Source of the DNA: Daphnia pulex
Lineage: Eukaryota; Arthropoda; Branchiopoda; Diplostraca; Daphniidae
Assembly (NCBI RefSeq): GCF_021134715.1
Contig: NC_060028.1
Coordinates: 4,796,501-4,860,500 of the forward strand
Length of the DNA: 64,000 bases
Reading direction: 5' to 3'
The notes beneath the pieces were generated by a model. It saw only the letters and a program-made list of their open reading frames with translations. It ran no database searches and was not told where the DNA came from. Positions 47,470 through 57,303 of the stretch are shown in pieces. The first letter of the stretch is position 1, and every line of letters begins with the position of its first letter. The position numbers and the translations under genes were made by a program.

Positions 47470-48181
47470 CTATTTCTTCAAATTTGCTGACGAATCATCC
47501 TCATCTGTAGCATAAGACATGATATTATAAAAAATTTTGTTTAAATCACACATACCATACTATGCTTACCAGAGCTACATTGCTCATCAAAAGTTTTAGC
47601 CAGAGAATTGACATCGTCAGTTACTTTCTTTTTCTCCTCCTCACGCCTCATTCTCTCCCTCTCCTTGTAAGTCCGGCGTTTAGCCTCCTTTTTGAGAATT
47701 TCCTTCGGCTTACTCGGATCGGCGACTGCTTCCTCGTTCTCGACCGGGACAACTTCTTCTTCTTCTTCGATCTCTTCTTCTTCTTCTACTTCTATCTCCG
47801 CTTCATCTTCTCCTCCATAATAATCAAATTGGAAGAAAGAATCGGGGCAGATACTTTCTGAAGAGTCCACATCGGTTTCTAAAAAAAAAAAAAAAAAAAA
47901 AAAAGATGATTAGAATTAAACTCATTAGGTAAGGTTAGGTTAGGGTAGGTTAGGGTAGGGTAGGCGCGCACTTACCGCATCTTAAACACCTATGGCAAAA
48001 TTTGAAATTCCCATCGTTTTTGGCCCCACATCTAGAAAAATATGATTAATAAACTAAGATTAAAATAAAGAATAAATAAATAAGATTAATAAACTTACTT
48101 GAAGCAGTCCCATTCTTTTTTCGCATCCAATTCAGGAGCATCATCATTGGCATCCAGGCATCCAGGCGCATCATTAGCCAT
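47470..48181 (-). CDS. Small acidic protein with RanBP2-type zinc finger, intact copy
   Basis: Four exons: 48181-48099, 48031-47976, 47878-47570 and 47504-47470; 483 nt, 160 aa. Residues 24-43 (WDCFKCGAKNDGNFKFCHRC) fit the RanBP2-type finger W-x-C-x2-C-x3-N-x6-C-x2-C exactly. Such fingers bind single-stranded RNA or ubiquitin. After it come a very acidic block (EIEVEEEEEIEEEEE), a Lys/Arg-rich helix (KRRTYKERERMRREEEKKK) and the tail DEQCSSG plus DEDDSSANLKK. Splice sites are canonical and the frame is clean. Two decayed paralogues lie at 50305-51133 and 49987-50206. Function unknown; probably a lineage-specific nuclear or RNA-associated protein. Confidence 0.7.
47926..47964 (+). repeat. TTAGG/TTAGGG-like tract in intron 2
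   Basis: Reads TAGGTAAGGTTAGGTTAGGG followed by more GGTTAGGGTAGG units. It resembles the arthropod telomere repeat TTAGG. Related, shorter tracts lie at the same intron position in the two paralogues (49888-49919 and 50808-50839). Confidence 0.75.
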
Positions 48182-48691
48182 CTAAAATAAATAACATTGA
48201 TTAGTAACGAGAAGAAAAGAAAAATGATCAACCACAAATCTCGTGTTCAAAACTTCCTGACTACGAGTATAGGCAAGTGGCAACTGATAGAAAGTTGGAA
48301 ATTCCTTAAAACTCGCATAGACGAAGAATCTATACTATGTCACATGTTCCGGTATGTCATCAAGGCTAGCTATAACTTATAAAGCTCATCCGTGACTTCT
48401 ACCACCTTCTACTGTGACGACGTCGCTTTGTACAAGAAATCTTAGGTACAAAAGGGGGTACCGTTACATTTGACGCAATAAACTTCTGATTGGATAGGTG
48501 GTGAGGCTAAATATAAGTATTATAGCGGTGGATTTTGAACGGATACTACACACGACAAACCAGCGGTAGCAACTTCGGAACACTTTCATAAGGTTCGTTC
48601 GTTGTGTTACACGCGCACGCACAGTATAGTTGTTTACTCTATTTATTTGTGAAATTGCAATCGTCAAAAATACAGGACAGTATTTTAAAAG

Positions 48692-49061
48692 ATGGATTTA
48701 TTTTATAACATATGTTATCTGCTGGTTTTCGTCTCATCACGTAAGTTAACTGCTGGTCTTTCTTTGTACGAAAAAGTGCAACTACTTGAAACAAATTATG
48801 TGAGAAATCGTTAACAATTTTTGTTTATCAGGGAATTTACTCACTTGATTTTTTTTATTTTTTCAAAAGGATGAAATTAAAGGAAATTTGGAATGCAAAA
48901 TTCTTAATTTGGAAACAAAGGTTTCCACGCTGGAAGAAAAGATAACTGAACTAGTCGAAAAAGTAGAACTGCAAGAATCGAAAATATCTGCCCAGGAATC
49001 GAGAATAACTGCGCAAGAATCACAAATAACTGCCCAAGAATCGAAAATAACTGATGATTAA
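48692..49061 (+). CDS. Small secreted heptad-repeat (coiled-coil) protein
   Basis: Two exons, 48692-48799 and 48870-49061, phase 0 between (TAT|GTGAGA, TTTCAAAAG|GAT); 300 nt, 99 aa. Residues 1-17 (MDLFYNICYLLVFVSS) form a signal peptide. Residues 38-90 are a coiled coil ending in four near-identical heptads (QESKISA, QESRITA, QESQITA, QESKITD), coded by 21-bp tandem repeats. A TATA-like ATATAAGTAT lies at about 48510. Such short coiled-coil secreted proteins often precede a C1q or similar head, but here the frame stops at 49061, so a head is absent or lost. The name is unknown. Confidence 0.6.
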
Positions 49062-49986
49062 TCGACATAGCACTTACTTTACGAAAGAAGATCCTTGTTG
49101 GCGTCGAATGCAAAAAACGAAAAGAGACGAGCAGCGACCTTACAAGCAACCTTACAAGCGCAAGCGACGAATCTGACTGCAGCGTGTAGCGCACTCGCAG
49201 CATCAGGGCGGAAGTTAATGAGGGTGGAAAAACAAAAGAATGACACTACACGAAAATAAGCGAAAGGAGGTAGTGGAGGGTGGGTGGGTGGCTGTGAAGT
49301 GCAAAGAGGATGCAATGAGTCCAAACTGTTCCGCCCGCCCGCTTGCTCGCTCACACACACACACACACACACGGTCGCTCAAGTAAAAAATAATTGGGAA
49401 AAGATCAAAAGGAGAAGTGATATGGGATATTTGAAGATGTTTCCATAGTCGACGAGTCGAACTTTTATCGGCTTTTCGAAAATTAAACAAACAATGTAGG
49501 ATGTTTGCGTGCGTGATGGTGTCTACCTACTAGACTCCCCCCCCCCTTCATATTCAACCCTCCCTTTTTCACCTACTAGTTGAGAAATGTGCCCTGCGGT
49601 TCTCCGGGTTTTACAGGGGTACCTACCAGGAATCCTCGTCACCGAGAAAAGGGAGACTTTTTGGTAACCAAGTGTGTACACCTCCTAATGTTGGATCGAT
49701 AAAACTCTACAAGTCAGTCAGAATCGGGAGAGGGACTCCACGAACAAACAAATTGAAGAAAGAAAAATGGGACAGAGGGAAGAATCCGAAATTGATTCCA
49801 TCTCTCCTTCTACACTCGCCTATGATGTAGTTGGTGCATGGGGGGGTTAGCGTAAAAAAAAAGATAATTAGAATTAAACTAATTACGTTAGGTAAGGTTA
49901 GGTTAAGTTAGGCTAGGTGTGTTTTGTGATAGGCGCGCAGGTATTTCACGCAAATTAGGGACTCCCCATTTTTCAGCCTCACTTAC
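49062..49986. other. Intergenic DNA with microsatellite
   Basis: Holds a (CA)n run near 49352-49372, a G-rich stretch GGAGGGTGGGTGGGTGGC near 49275, a C run at about 49539 and a TTAGG-like tract at 49888-49919. Frames here are low-complexity and not supported. Confidence 0.5.
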
Positions 49987-50206
49987 CACATTTAAAGCAT
50001 TTGTGGCAAAATTTAAAGTTGCAGTTGTTTTTCGCCCCACACCTAGAAAAATATACAATTGAAAAATTTATAATAACATGGGACATTGATAACAATTGAC
50101 ACATTAATAAAATTACTTGAAACAGTCCCATTCAGCTTCTTTCGCATCGGATGATGGATCCTGTCCTGGTCGCCGGTGTATCCAATACACATTGATTCAA
50201 GCCGCA
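49987..50206 (-). pseudogene. RanBP2-finger gene, truncated copy (first two exons only)
   Basis: The exon-1 end at 50117 (DAKEAEWDCFK) and exon 2 at 50042-49987 (CGAKNNCNFKFCHKCFKCG) are preserved with their splice sites. The usual ATG-containing 5' end is replaced, and exons 3 and 4 are gone. The copy stops right at the A-rich acceptor of the lost exon 3 (about 49850), a duplication or deletion breakpoint. Confidence 0.65.
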
Positions 50207-50350
50207 TTCTACTTCTCTCTTTCTAAGTTCACCACAAACTTTTTCTTGAAATGTTTTGATGAATCTTCGTCAAACAAAACATCACAACTTCTCTCTTTCT
50301 AAGTTCATCTCAAACTTTTCTTGGAATGTTTTGATGAATCTTCGTCATCT
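50207..50350 (-). repeat. Duplicated last-exon segment of the zinc-finger gene
   Basis: The segment GACGAAGATTCATCAAAACA plus about 45 more bases occurs twice in tandem on the minus strand (about 50345-50285 and 50275-50210). The first carries the last exon of the 50305-51133 copy. The second abuts the truncated copy. Confidence 0.75.
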
Positions 50351-51133
50351 GTAGAAAAAGACATGGAATGAGAAAAAATTTAGTTGAAATCACAATACTA
50401 TTAAATAACTTACCAGAGCTACATTGCTCATCGAAAGTTCGAGCCAGAGAATTGACATCGTCGTCAGTTACATTATTTCTCTCCTTTCTCTCCTCCTCAC
50501 GCCTCATTCTCTTCCCCTTCTAAGTCCGTAAGTCCGTCTCCTTGCCTCCTTTTTAAGAATTTTCTTCGGCTTACTCGGACCGGCGACTGCTTCCTCGTTT
50601 TCCAATTTTCCTTCTTTTTCATTTTCTTCTCCTTCAACTTCTTTCTCTGTATCATATGAGCCAACTTCTTTTTCTTCGAACTCCTCTTCCTCTTCCCCTC
50701 CATCATTTTGAAAGTAGGAAAAGGGACAGATACTTTCAGACGAGTCTTCATCCGTTTCTAAAAAAAAAAAAAAAAAAAAAAGATAATTAGAATTAAACTA
50801 ATTACGTTAGGTAAGGTTAGGTTAAGTTGGGTTAGGTGTGTTTTGTGATAGGCGCGCAGGTATTTCACGCAAATTAGGGACTCCCCATTTTTCAGCCTCA
50901 CTTACCACATTTAAAACATTTGAGGCAAAATTTAAAGTTGCGGTTGTTTTTCGCCCCACACCTAGAAAAATATACAATTAAAAAATTTATAACATGGGAC
51001 ATTGATAACAATTCGCACATTAATAAAATTACTTGAAACAGTCCCATTCAGCTTCTTTCGCATCGGATTATGGATCCTGTCTTACTTTTCCTGTCACATC
51101 CAATACAGGAGCATCATGAGAGTGTTCGGCCAT
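50305..51133 (-). pseudogene. RanBP2-finger acidic protein gene, decayed copy
   Basis: Same four-exon layout as the gene at 47470-48181: 51133-51033, 50961-50906, 50757-50414 and 50348-50305. It starts MAEHSHDAPVLDVTGKVRQD and keeps the finger WDCFKCGAKNNRNFKFCLKC. A TAA replaces Ser early in exon 1 (after QDP); the truncated neighbour still has Ser there. Exon 3 is frameshifted by a small ACGGACTT duplication near 50530. Both changes would abolish the product, so I call it a pseudogene, though a sequencing error cannot be ruled out. Confidence 0.65.
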
Positions 51134-52017
51134 TGCACGTGGTGAAAAGATGAGGTGATATGAGGTGAGAGGTGATTGTTGGGAACGTAGCAAAAGAAAG
51201 CCTAAAGAACATGAAATGAGAATTAAAATTACAATCCAGCGAAACATATCAATTTTTATTAAGTACCTGACTCACAGACTCAATTGAAATGTGCTGTGGC
51301 TTACAAGTGTGTCTCTCTGAAGTAGGACTATTGACTGTAAAGGAGAATATAGCCTATACAGATAGTACAGATTGCAATTTGATTACAATTATTATAATTT
51401 CTATTAAGTACCTGACTCAGAGACTTAATAAATTGAATTGAAATGTGCTGCGGCTTACAAGTATCTGAACATTTGTACGTCAACACATTTTTCTAAAAAA
51501 TCAGGATGAACAATTTTAAAAATTAAAACAAAACAACTTCAGTGGGTGGAGTAGGCGAAAATTCCAAATTGAAAGTTATTTCTCCAAATTGTTCAAATAA
51601 AACAAAAACAGAAGCAGGAATGAATGAAAGATGAGAACAAACAAATGACTTTGATTTGTTGTTGGTATTATTTGAGATTTGTGATTTTTTCCAAATTTGG
51701 ACATATCTCCTGGATGGGATCCTCACTTGACTCTCCTTAAACGCTGCTTTTGTGTTGTACGGATAGGCGATGGTGCGTTGAATCACCATACTGCAAGTAT
51801 TCTAAAACTCTCACGTAATTGACCTAAGTACTGACTACTGGACCCCAGAGGTATACAATACCTCTGGTAATGACGTTTGATATCAGAAAGCGATTATCAA
51901 TTATAGTATTTCTTATTTTCAATTTTATTTGATTTCCCTTTCCAAAACATTTACCCAACAGGCTTGGACTTTAAAGTTCGGGTCTTGATCATTGTCGATT
52001 TCTTTTAGAAGAGCTGG
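51134..52017. other. Unassigned AT-rich DNA
   Basis: Contains two imperfect copies of a segment with ATTAAGTACCTGACTCA and GAAATGTGCTG (about 51258-51310 and 51403-51460). No gene. A minus-strand frame at 51789-51523 has no domain. Confidence 0.45.
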
Positions 52018-52358
52018 GCAGTGGCCTAGAGTGGCACGGAATCTCCAATCTAATCAAACTTAACGCCATTCGATAGAGCTTGTTAAGCCGATTCGAATGG
52101 TATATGGGAAAGTTTGTGCAAATGAACGCATCCCTGAGTAAATCGACTTTAAAGTTTTTGATTTACCGGGCTTCCGTAGCGTCCTTGGCCGCCCCTTTGC
52201 GCACCCCTGAGCCCACCCCTCGTCCCTTGAGGGATCACCCCTATTTTATTTCGCCGTACCTGAGTGCCTTTTATTCGAAAAATTTTTTGCCAGCCACCGG
52301 ACTCGAACTCGGCACATGCTTGCTCATCATGTACTACAAGCCGGATACTATAACCACT
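52018..52358 (-). repeat. tRNA-derived SINE-like repeat, left copy
   Basis: On the minus strand it begins AGTGGTTATAGTATCCGGC (A box, tRNA-Glu/Asp-like D arm) and has GAGTTCGAGTCCGG (B box) about 40 nt later, then a 250-bp body ending CTCTAGGCCACTGCC. It is nearly identical to 54559-54892 in the opposite orientation. Confidence 0.75.
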
Positions 52359-52607
52359 TCACCATGGAAGTTGTAGAAAGACGGACTTCAAATACATAAA
52401 ATTATTTCCTCTAGCTACAACTCAATATTTTTTTTATGTCCCCTTGGGCTTTAGTAATCAATTAGCTGAAAGAACGGCAGTCAGATAGCAATTCTTTAAG
52501 TTTAAGACGTCAAAGTGTATTTAAAAAGAACAAGTAAAAAGTGAACTTCATAAAGAAACGAAACATGATAATAAAAAACAAGTTGAATAAAGTAAAAAAT
52601 GAAAAGA

Positions 52608-54362
52608 TCATAACTGATAAATCGCTAAATGAGTCGGTAATTTCTTTTGGCGTTTGCTTGCTCTGGGCTCTATATTAGTTGGTGGTGGTACATGTCGATC
52701 ATCTGCTTGAGGATATTCAATGGCTAAAACAGGAGCTGTTGGAGAATGGTTGACCGATCTGTCGGGAATGTCAGATGTTGGAGTCACGGAGGGAATCACG
52801 CAGATGACTCCATCGGGAGTGATTGGGACCCTCGTGACAACCAGCCTTCTTGAATCGCCTTCGCCGGTGCTCTTGTGGACGAGCTTGAGCTGATCACAGA
52901 TGTTGTGGATCTGGCGGCGTTCGGCTAAAGAGAAGGTATCCGGGAAGGTGAAGATATCTTCTTCTCCACCTACCCACTCCATCAGCATCTCCCGGAAGTC
53001 ATCGATGTCGTCATCTGGTTCAGAGCCTGATGAATCATCAAGTTCAGGGTGGGCTTCTGGAATATGGAGGTGGTGGTCGCCTTCCGGGTATCCAACTTCG
53101 ACACAGTCGTGAGCCATCTTGATAAAATCGACGAACGTTTTACCTGGCTCGCCAGCCAGCTTCCGTTTCAGCATAAAAGTAGCCAGGTAACCGTACATGT
53201 GTCGCTTTGGTCGTCCTCCCTTAATAAAATCCCGTTTAGCGTGAGCCCACATACCTTCTACTGTATTCGTGTGCACGCCGGTAACTGGGTCTTTGTAAAA
53301 TCGGGAGTGATTTACAGTTTGGTGTTCGTATCCCTCTAGACTGTAAATAAATCAAAATATAGATAAAAAAAAATATTTTAACCTCCCTTACTTCAATTTG
53401 CTGTAAGCCATCCAGCAATCTGATAAAATAAGCGTGCCGGGCAGAATAAAATGCTTAATGATAGGTATCAGAGTGGACGCCTTCCGGTTTTTTACCGGAA
53501 CTAAAAAACACCTATTGGACCCACGTTCCACTCCCCCGAAAACCCAGACACCCTTCCTCATCTTTCCTCTGTTATATTTGCCTGCGAGAAAAAAAAGTTT
53601 AAGTAGTTAACTTTAATGAAGGTCGAAGTTAAAGTGAAATAACTCACGTTTGCCAAACATCGATTCATCGATCTCGACAACAGAGCCAGGCCCGCCAATA
53701 GGCTCGGAAAGAACAAAACACATGATAACGGCTATTTCTCTACTCTTCCTGTTCCAATGAGCAATGGTTTCCCTGTTGTTAATTTGTAGATCTTCGATGA
53801 TTTGATCAGATGGTGTGCCACGCCACCAAAAAAATGTATATGCAATCTAGATCGGCAAAGAAAAAACCGATTAGTAGGTATAATTTGCCATGAAGCGTGA
53901 TTAGACTTACTATTTCTACAAGAGAAAGGCGAGATTGGGAAAACCAAGTTCCAGTCCGAACACTAAGGTTTTTTTTGCACTTTCTCTTGTTTTTTTTGTT
54001 GACGTGCCCGCAATACCAATAACAACCGTCAGGGTAAGCCGATGACTGATGGAGTCGCATAGGGTGGCCACAATTAGAAACTGGGCATTTCCGTTCCCCA
54101 GGAAGAAGCCCTTCGTCCATTAAAAACTTAACAAGCAAAATACCTGGAATAACAGACACACATAAGGATAATTCATGGCGAAACGTAGAGCCATATTACC
54201 TCGTAAACTAATATTCGTAACTAACTCGCACACTTTGAAAACGGTCCAACTCGATAAAAGATCTCTCCCGTGCGTTAATTTCTTGGACGCGTATTGCGAC
54301 CGCGAAAATGTAGCTGTCAGGTCGTCCATAATGGTGTAATAAGAGCCATTTATGCAAATCAT
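52608..54362 (-). CDS. Merlin/IS1595-type DDE transposase, apparently intact
   Basis: Five exons: 54362-54200, 54143-53911, 53846-53648, 53581-53392 and 53340-52608; 1518 nt, 505 aa with no internal stop. Exon 2 has a zinc-ribbon-like Cys set (CPVSNCGHP, CYWYCGHV, KRKCKKN). The ISXO2-like catalytic core follows with Asp192 (VVEIDESMFGKRKY), Asp253 (LILSDCWMAYSKL) and Glu290 (GVHTNTVEGMWAHAKRD), spaced as in Merlin and bacterial IS1595/IS1016 transposases. A long acidic C-terminal extension (about residues 340-505) is unusual for the family. The ATG is chosen as the first in frame before exon 2; an upstream start is possible. Intactness suggests recent activity or domestication. Confidence 0.8.
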
Positions 54363-54558
54363 GTCTTTTATAAGGCTCAAAAGAGCAAAAGGGTGGCAAT
54401 TCTTTTGTTACCGTCATTGTTGCCATTGCCTCTATATAAGACAACTGTCTAAACGTGAGTTGCCAAATTTGTGAGCTGTATTGTCTCTTCATAGTCTTAT
54501 TTTCGATACTGATGGTTTAAATACAACATATTCGAAAATTTTGGCATCACATATGTTG

Positions 54559-54892
54559 TAGTGGTTATAGTATCCGGCTGGTGGTACATGATGAGCAAGC
54601 ATGTGCCGAGTTCGAGTCCGGTGGCTGGCAAAAAATTTTTCGAAAAAAAGGCACTCGAAATAAAATAGGGGTGATCCCTCAAGGGACGAGGGGTGGGCTC
54701 AGGGGTGCGCAAAGGGGCGGCCAAGGACGCTACGGAAGCCCGGTAAATCAAAAACTTTAAAGTCGATTTACTCAGGGATGCGTTCATTTGCACAAACTTT
54801 CCCATATACCATTCGAATCGGCTTAACGAGCTCTATCGAATGGCGTTAAGTTTGATTAGATTGGAGATTCCGTGCCACTCTAGGCCACTGCC
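54559..54892 (+). repeat. tRNA-derived SINE-like repeat, right copy
   Basis: Inverted partner of 52018-52358. It has the same A and B boxes, then GATCCCTCAAGGGACGAGGG and a shared 3' end. The two copies differ by a handful of substitutions and a short indel near GGCACTC. Confidence 0.75.
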
Positions 54893-55797
54893 TCTTATTA
54901 ATCACAGAAGCAATAAAAGCAATGATAGTGTTGATAGAAGACGTTCGTTAGAATAACTCTCTTTTATATGATGAACTACCTTGAGGTCTTAATGAATACT
55001 TTAAACGTACCGAATTTATAGAAGATATATTTTATCAGAATTGAAAGAATACATCATGTTCAGTTCTAAGAATATTTTACATCTTCAAAAACAAGTGACC
55101 AAGAAAAGGATAACAGAGAAAATTTCAAAACACAGGTGAAATTCAAAGTAGAAAAAGATGGGACACAATTTCTTATGTATGCCGTATTTTATTTATGCCG
55201 AAATTTATACATATATGTCGACATGGTACGAGCATAAAGTAATATTTTGTAAATATTTCGATAAAGTAGATGAATCTTGTTTATTTGAACGATATATTGA
55301 CGACGAAGAAGGTTTTTAGAGAAGTCCTATAAGGCCATGAACATGAATAGTGATTGAAGAAGAGATGTTGCTCGTATTTCATTGAAAAATAATTTCACGC
55401 GTTCTGTTACCAACGAAATATTGCATTAAATGACGTACCAAAAGATATGAGAACTCTTCTTGAAACAACGATGGAAAACAGTGAAATTAAATTCGAACCC
55501 TTGGGATTGATAAACGGAATTGGAAAAAAAGCCATGGTGTGAGCGATGATGTTATCAACTACAGTTGATCATTTTTTTTTCTTTTTCAGTGCAAGAGGCG
55601 TTATCAATATTGATAATTCCCTTTTTATTGGGAAGAAACAAAAAAAAAAAAAAAAAAAGAAAAGAATATTTTGGCATAGAGAGTAGACTAGGGTACAGTG
55701 ATGGTCATATTTGGAGTAAAACAAAGGAAAAACAAAATTAGTTAGGATACATGTGAGAGTAGTGAAACGGAGTATCAGTTTATACATTCGTCATAGG
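54893..55797. other. Unassigned AT-rich DNA
   Basis: No supported gene. Ends in an A-rich run at about 55638-55664. Confidence 0.45.
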
Positions 55798-56600
55798 TTA
55801 ATTTAGACGCTGAGTTTTTAACGTGAAAACGTTTAGGGCTTGAAGAGTTGATTGGGTGAAGACGTAGAGTTTAGGGGGCCAATTAAGCTTTAGTTGGAGG
55901 ACTCTGCGGATAAGAGGCTCACGATGTATGGAAAAATTATTGGGGCATCTGAGTACAAAGTGTTCAACCTTTTCCTCTTCGGAAAGACAAGAACAAAACG
56001 GCGAAGAAACATGTTTGAAGCGGTATTGATAGGCTTTTAAACGACAGTGGCCAGTAAGGAGTTGATTAGTCTGGTAGGAAAGGGAATTGGTGTTGAGAAT
56101 TATTGCACTGGCTGCTGTGGGAAAAAAGGCCCACGCTGACTTTCCTGCTTTCATGAACTTCTACTCATCTCCCTATATGGTGTTGATGTAGTTGAGAATC
56201 ACATATTTTGCATATGATTTTGTCATCGGCAAGGAAGGGTGATGAGAGGACCAGCTTTGGGCGGCACTTTTAGAAATTGAGTCTGCCATTTCATTCCCAG
56301 GGTGGCCAGAGTGGCTTGGGATCCAAAAAATTTTTATATTTGTGCAGAGTGCAGCCAAGATTTTTACTATAGAAGAGAATGGTTGGGAGGATTTAGTGGA
56401 CGTGGACGGAGTAGAAGCAGCAAGTGCGGATTTGGAGTCGGAGAAGATTTCGTATTTTTGAGAGGGAAGTGGGCGTGTTGAGACAATCCGTTCTAGGGCG
56501 GGGGGTTTTGCATAACTCAAACAAGAGTTATCGCAAAAAAGGGGAACACTTTGGCCCACAAGCCGCCGCGTTAAAAGCGCGAAAACACTCGTCATGTATA
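55798..56600 (-). mobile_element. Non-LTR retrotransposon C-terminal fragment (RNase H and tail)
   Basis: Minus strand reads YEIFSDSKSALAA, IKIFWIPSHSGHPGNEMADS (RNase H Asp and His/Asn-Asp motifs). After a stop at 56173 it continues LNTNSLSYQTNQLLTGHCRL, FKHVSSPFCSCLSEEEKVEH and FVLRCPN: the C-x-C...H...C tail found after RNase H in I-group LINEs. One stop separates the halves, so it is inactive. Confidence 0.75.
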
Positions 56601-56640
56601 AATATAATAAATATCGAATTAAACAAGTTCACGTTTTTTT

Positions 56641-56709
56641 GGACGACGAGATTCGAACTTGGGACCTCAGGGACAGTAGAAAACCGCTGTTATCACTAGA
56701 CCATGTTAC
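56641..56709 (-). repeat. tRNA-like relic, minus strand
   Basis: Reads GGTAACATGGTCTAGTGATA (D-arm/A box) and CCAAGTTCGAATCTCG (T-arm/B box) at tRNA-like spacing. The stems are imperfect. Confidence 0.45.
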
Positions 56710-56807
56710 CTATTTCTTAATTGCCATATATTCATTATTTAAAAAAAAATTATTCCTGAAAGTGTTATAACCGCTTTGTTAATCGTTTTTTTGTTGATTT
56801 GATAACT

Positions 56808-56876
56808 ATCTTGCGGTCTAGTGGTAATGGCGGTTATCTACTATCTCTGAGGTACTTTCAATCCAGGTAAATATAA
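56808..56876 (+). repeat. tRNA-like relic, plus strand
   Basis: Reads TCTTGCGGTCTAGTGGTAAT and CTTTCAATCCAGG, a decayed relative of 56641-56709 in the opposite orientation about 100 bp away. Confidence 0.4.
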
Positions 56877-57303
56877 TCGATAAGTGTATACATTTGTTAT
56901 GAATTTACTTACTAAATACATATTTCAATCTATTTTATTCACTGGAAAAAATACATACTTTGTTGTAGGTAACATTGTCACCCTCCTCACAAAAATTCAT
57001 ATTCCAAGAGAATGAAGCTCATTCTTCAATCGTGGATTTACCAATGTATTGCTGCTCAAAGTTTCCTTCCATTTGAAGAAGAAGAACACTATTTTTACAT
57101 CGTTGAAACTGTTCCATCCATGCAATTGAAGAACATTCCCAGAACCTTTCCTGTTGCAAGAGGTCTCATGTTTTCTTATGTCACATCAGATAATAGTAGT
57201 GATGACGGACACAATTGAAAATGATGTAGGTACTAATGAAGGAATCAATGCTAGTTAACTGAAAGTGTATTTACACAAATATACCATTTTTAGTTAATAC
57301 AAA
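56877..57303. other. Unassigned DNA with one short open frame
   Basis: A plus-strand frame at 57012-57218 (MKLILQSWIYQCIAAQSFLP) has no recognisable domain; I do not claim it as a gene. Confidence 0.35.

Noticed and set aside
49270..49290. G-quadruplex motif
   Set aside because: Only three full GGG runs plus one GG; not enough for a confident call and no gene feature nearby.
49079..49490. Two minus-strand open frames across the CA repeat
   Set aside because: Reading frames are generated by the microsatellite (CVCVCV-type translation) and lie outside any exon structure.
50497..50751. Lys-rich 84-codon open frame inside the decayed zinc-finger copy
   Set aside because: It is the out-of-frame reading of exon 3; the paralogue shows which frame is real.
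56641..56709. Functional tRNA gene
   Set aside because: A and B boxes are present but the acceptor and anticodon stems do not pair, so it is kept only as a tRNA-like relic.
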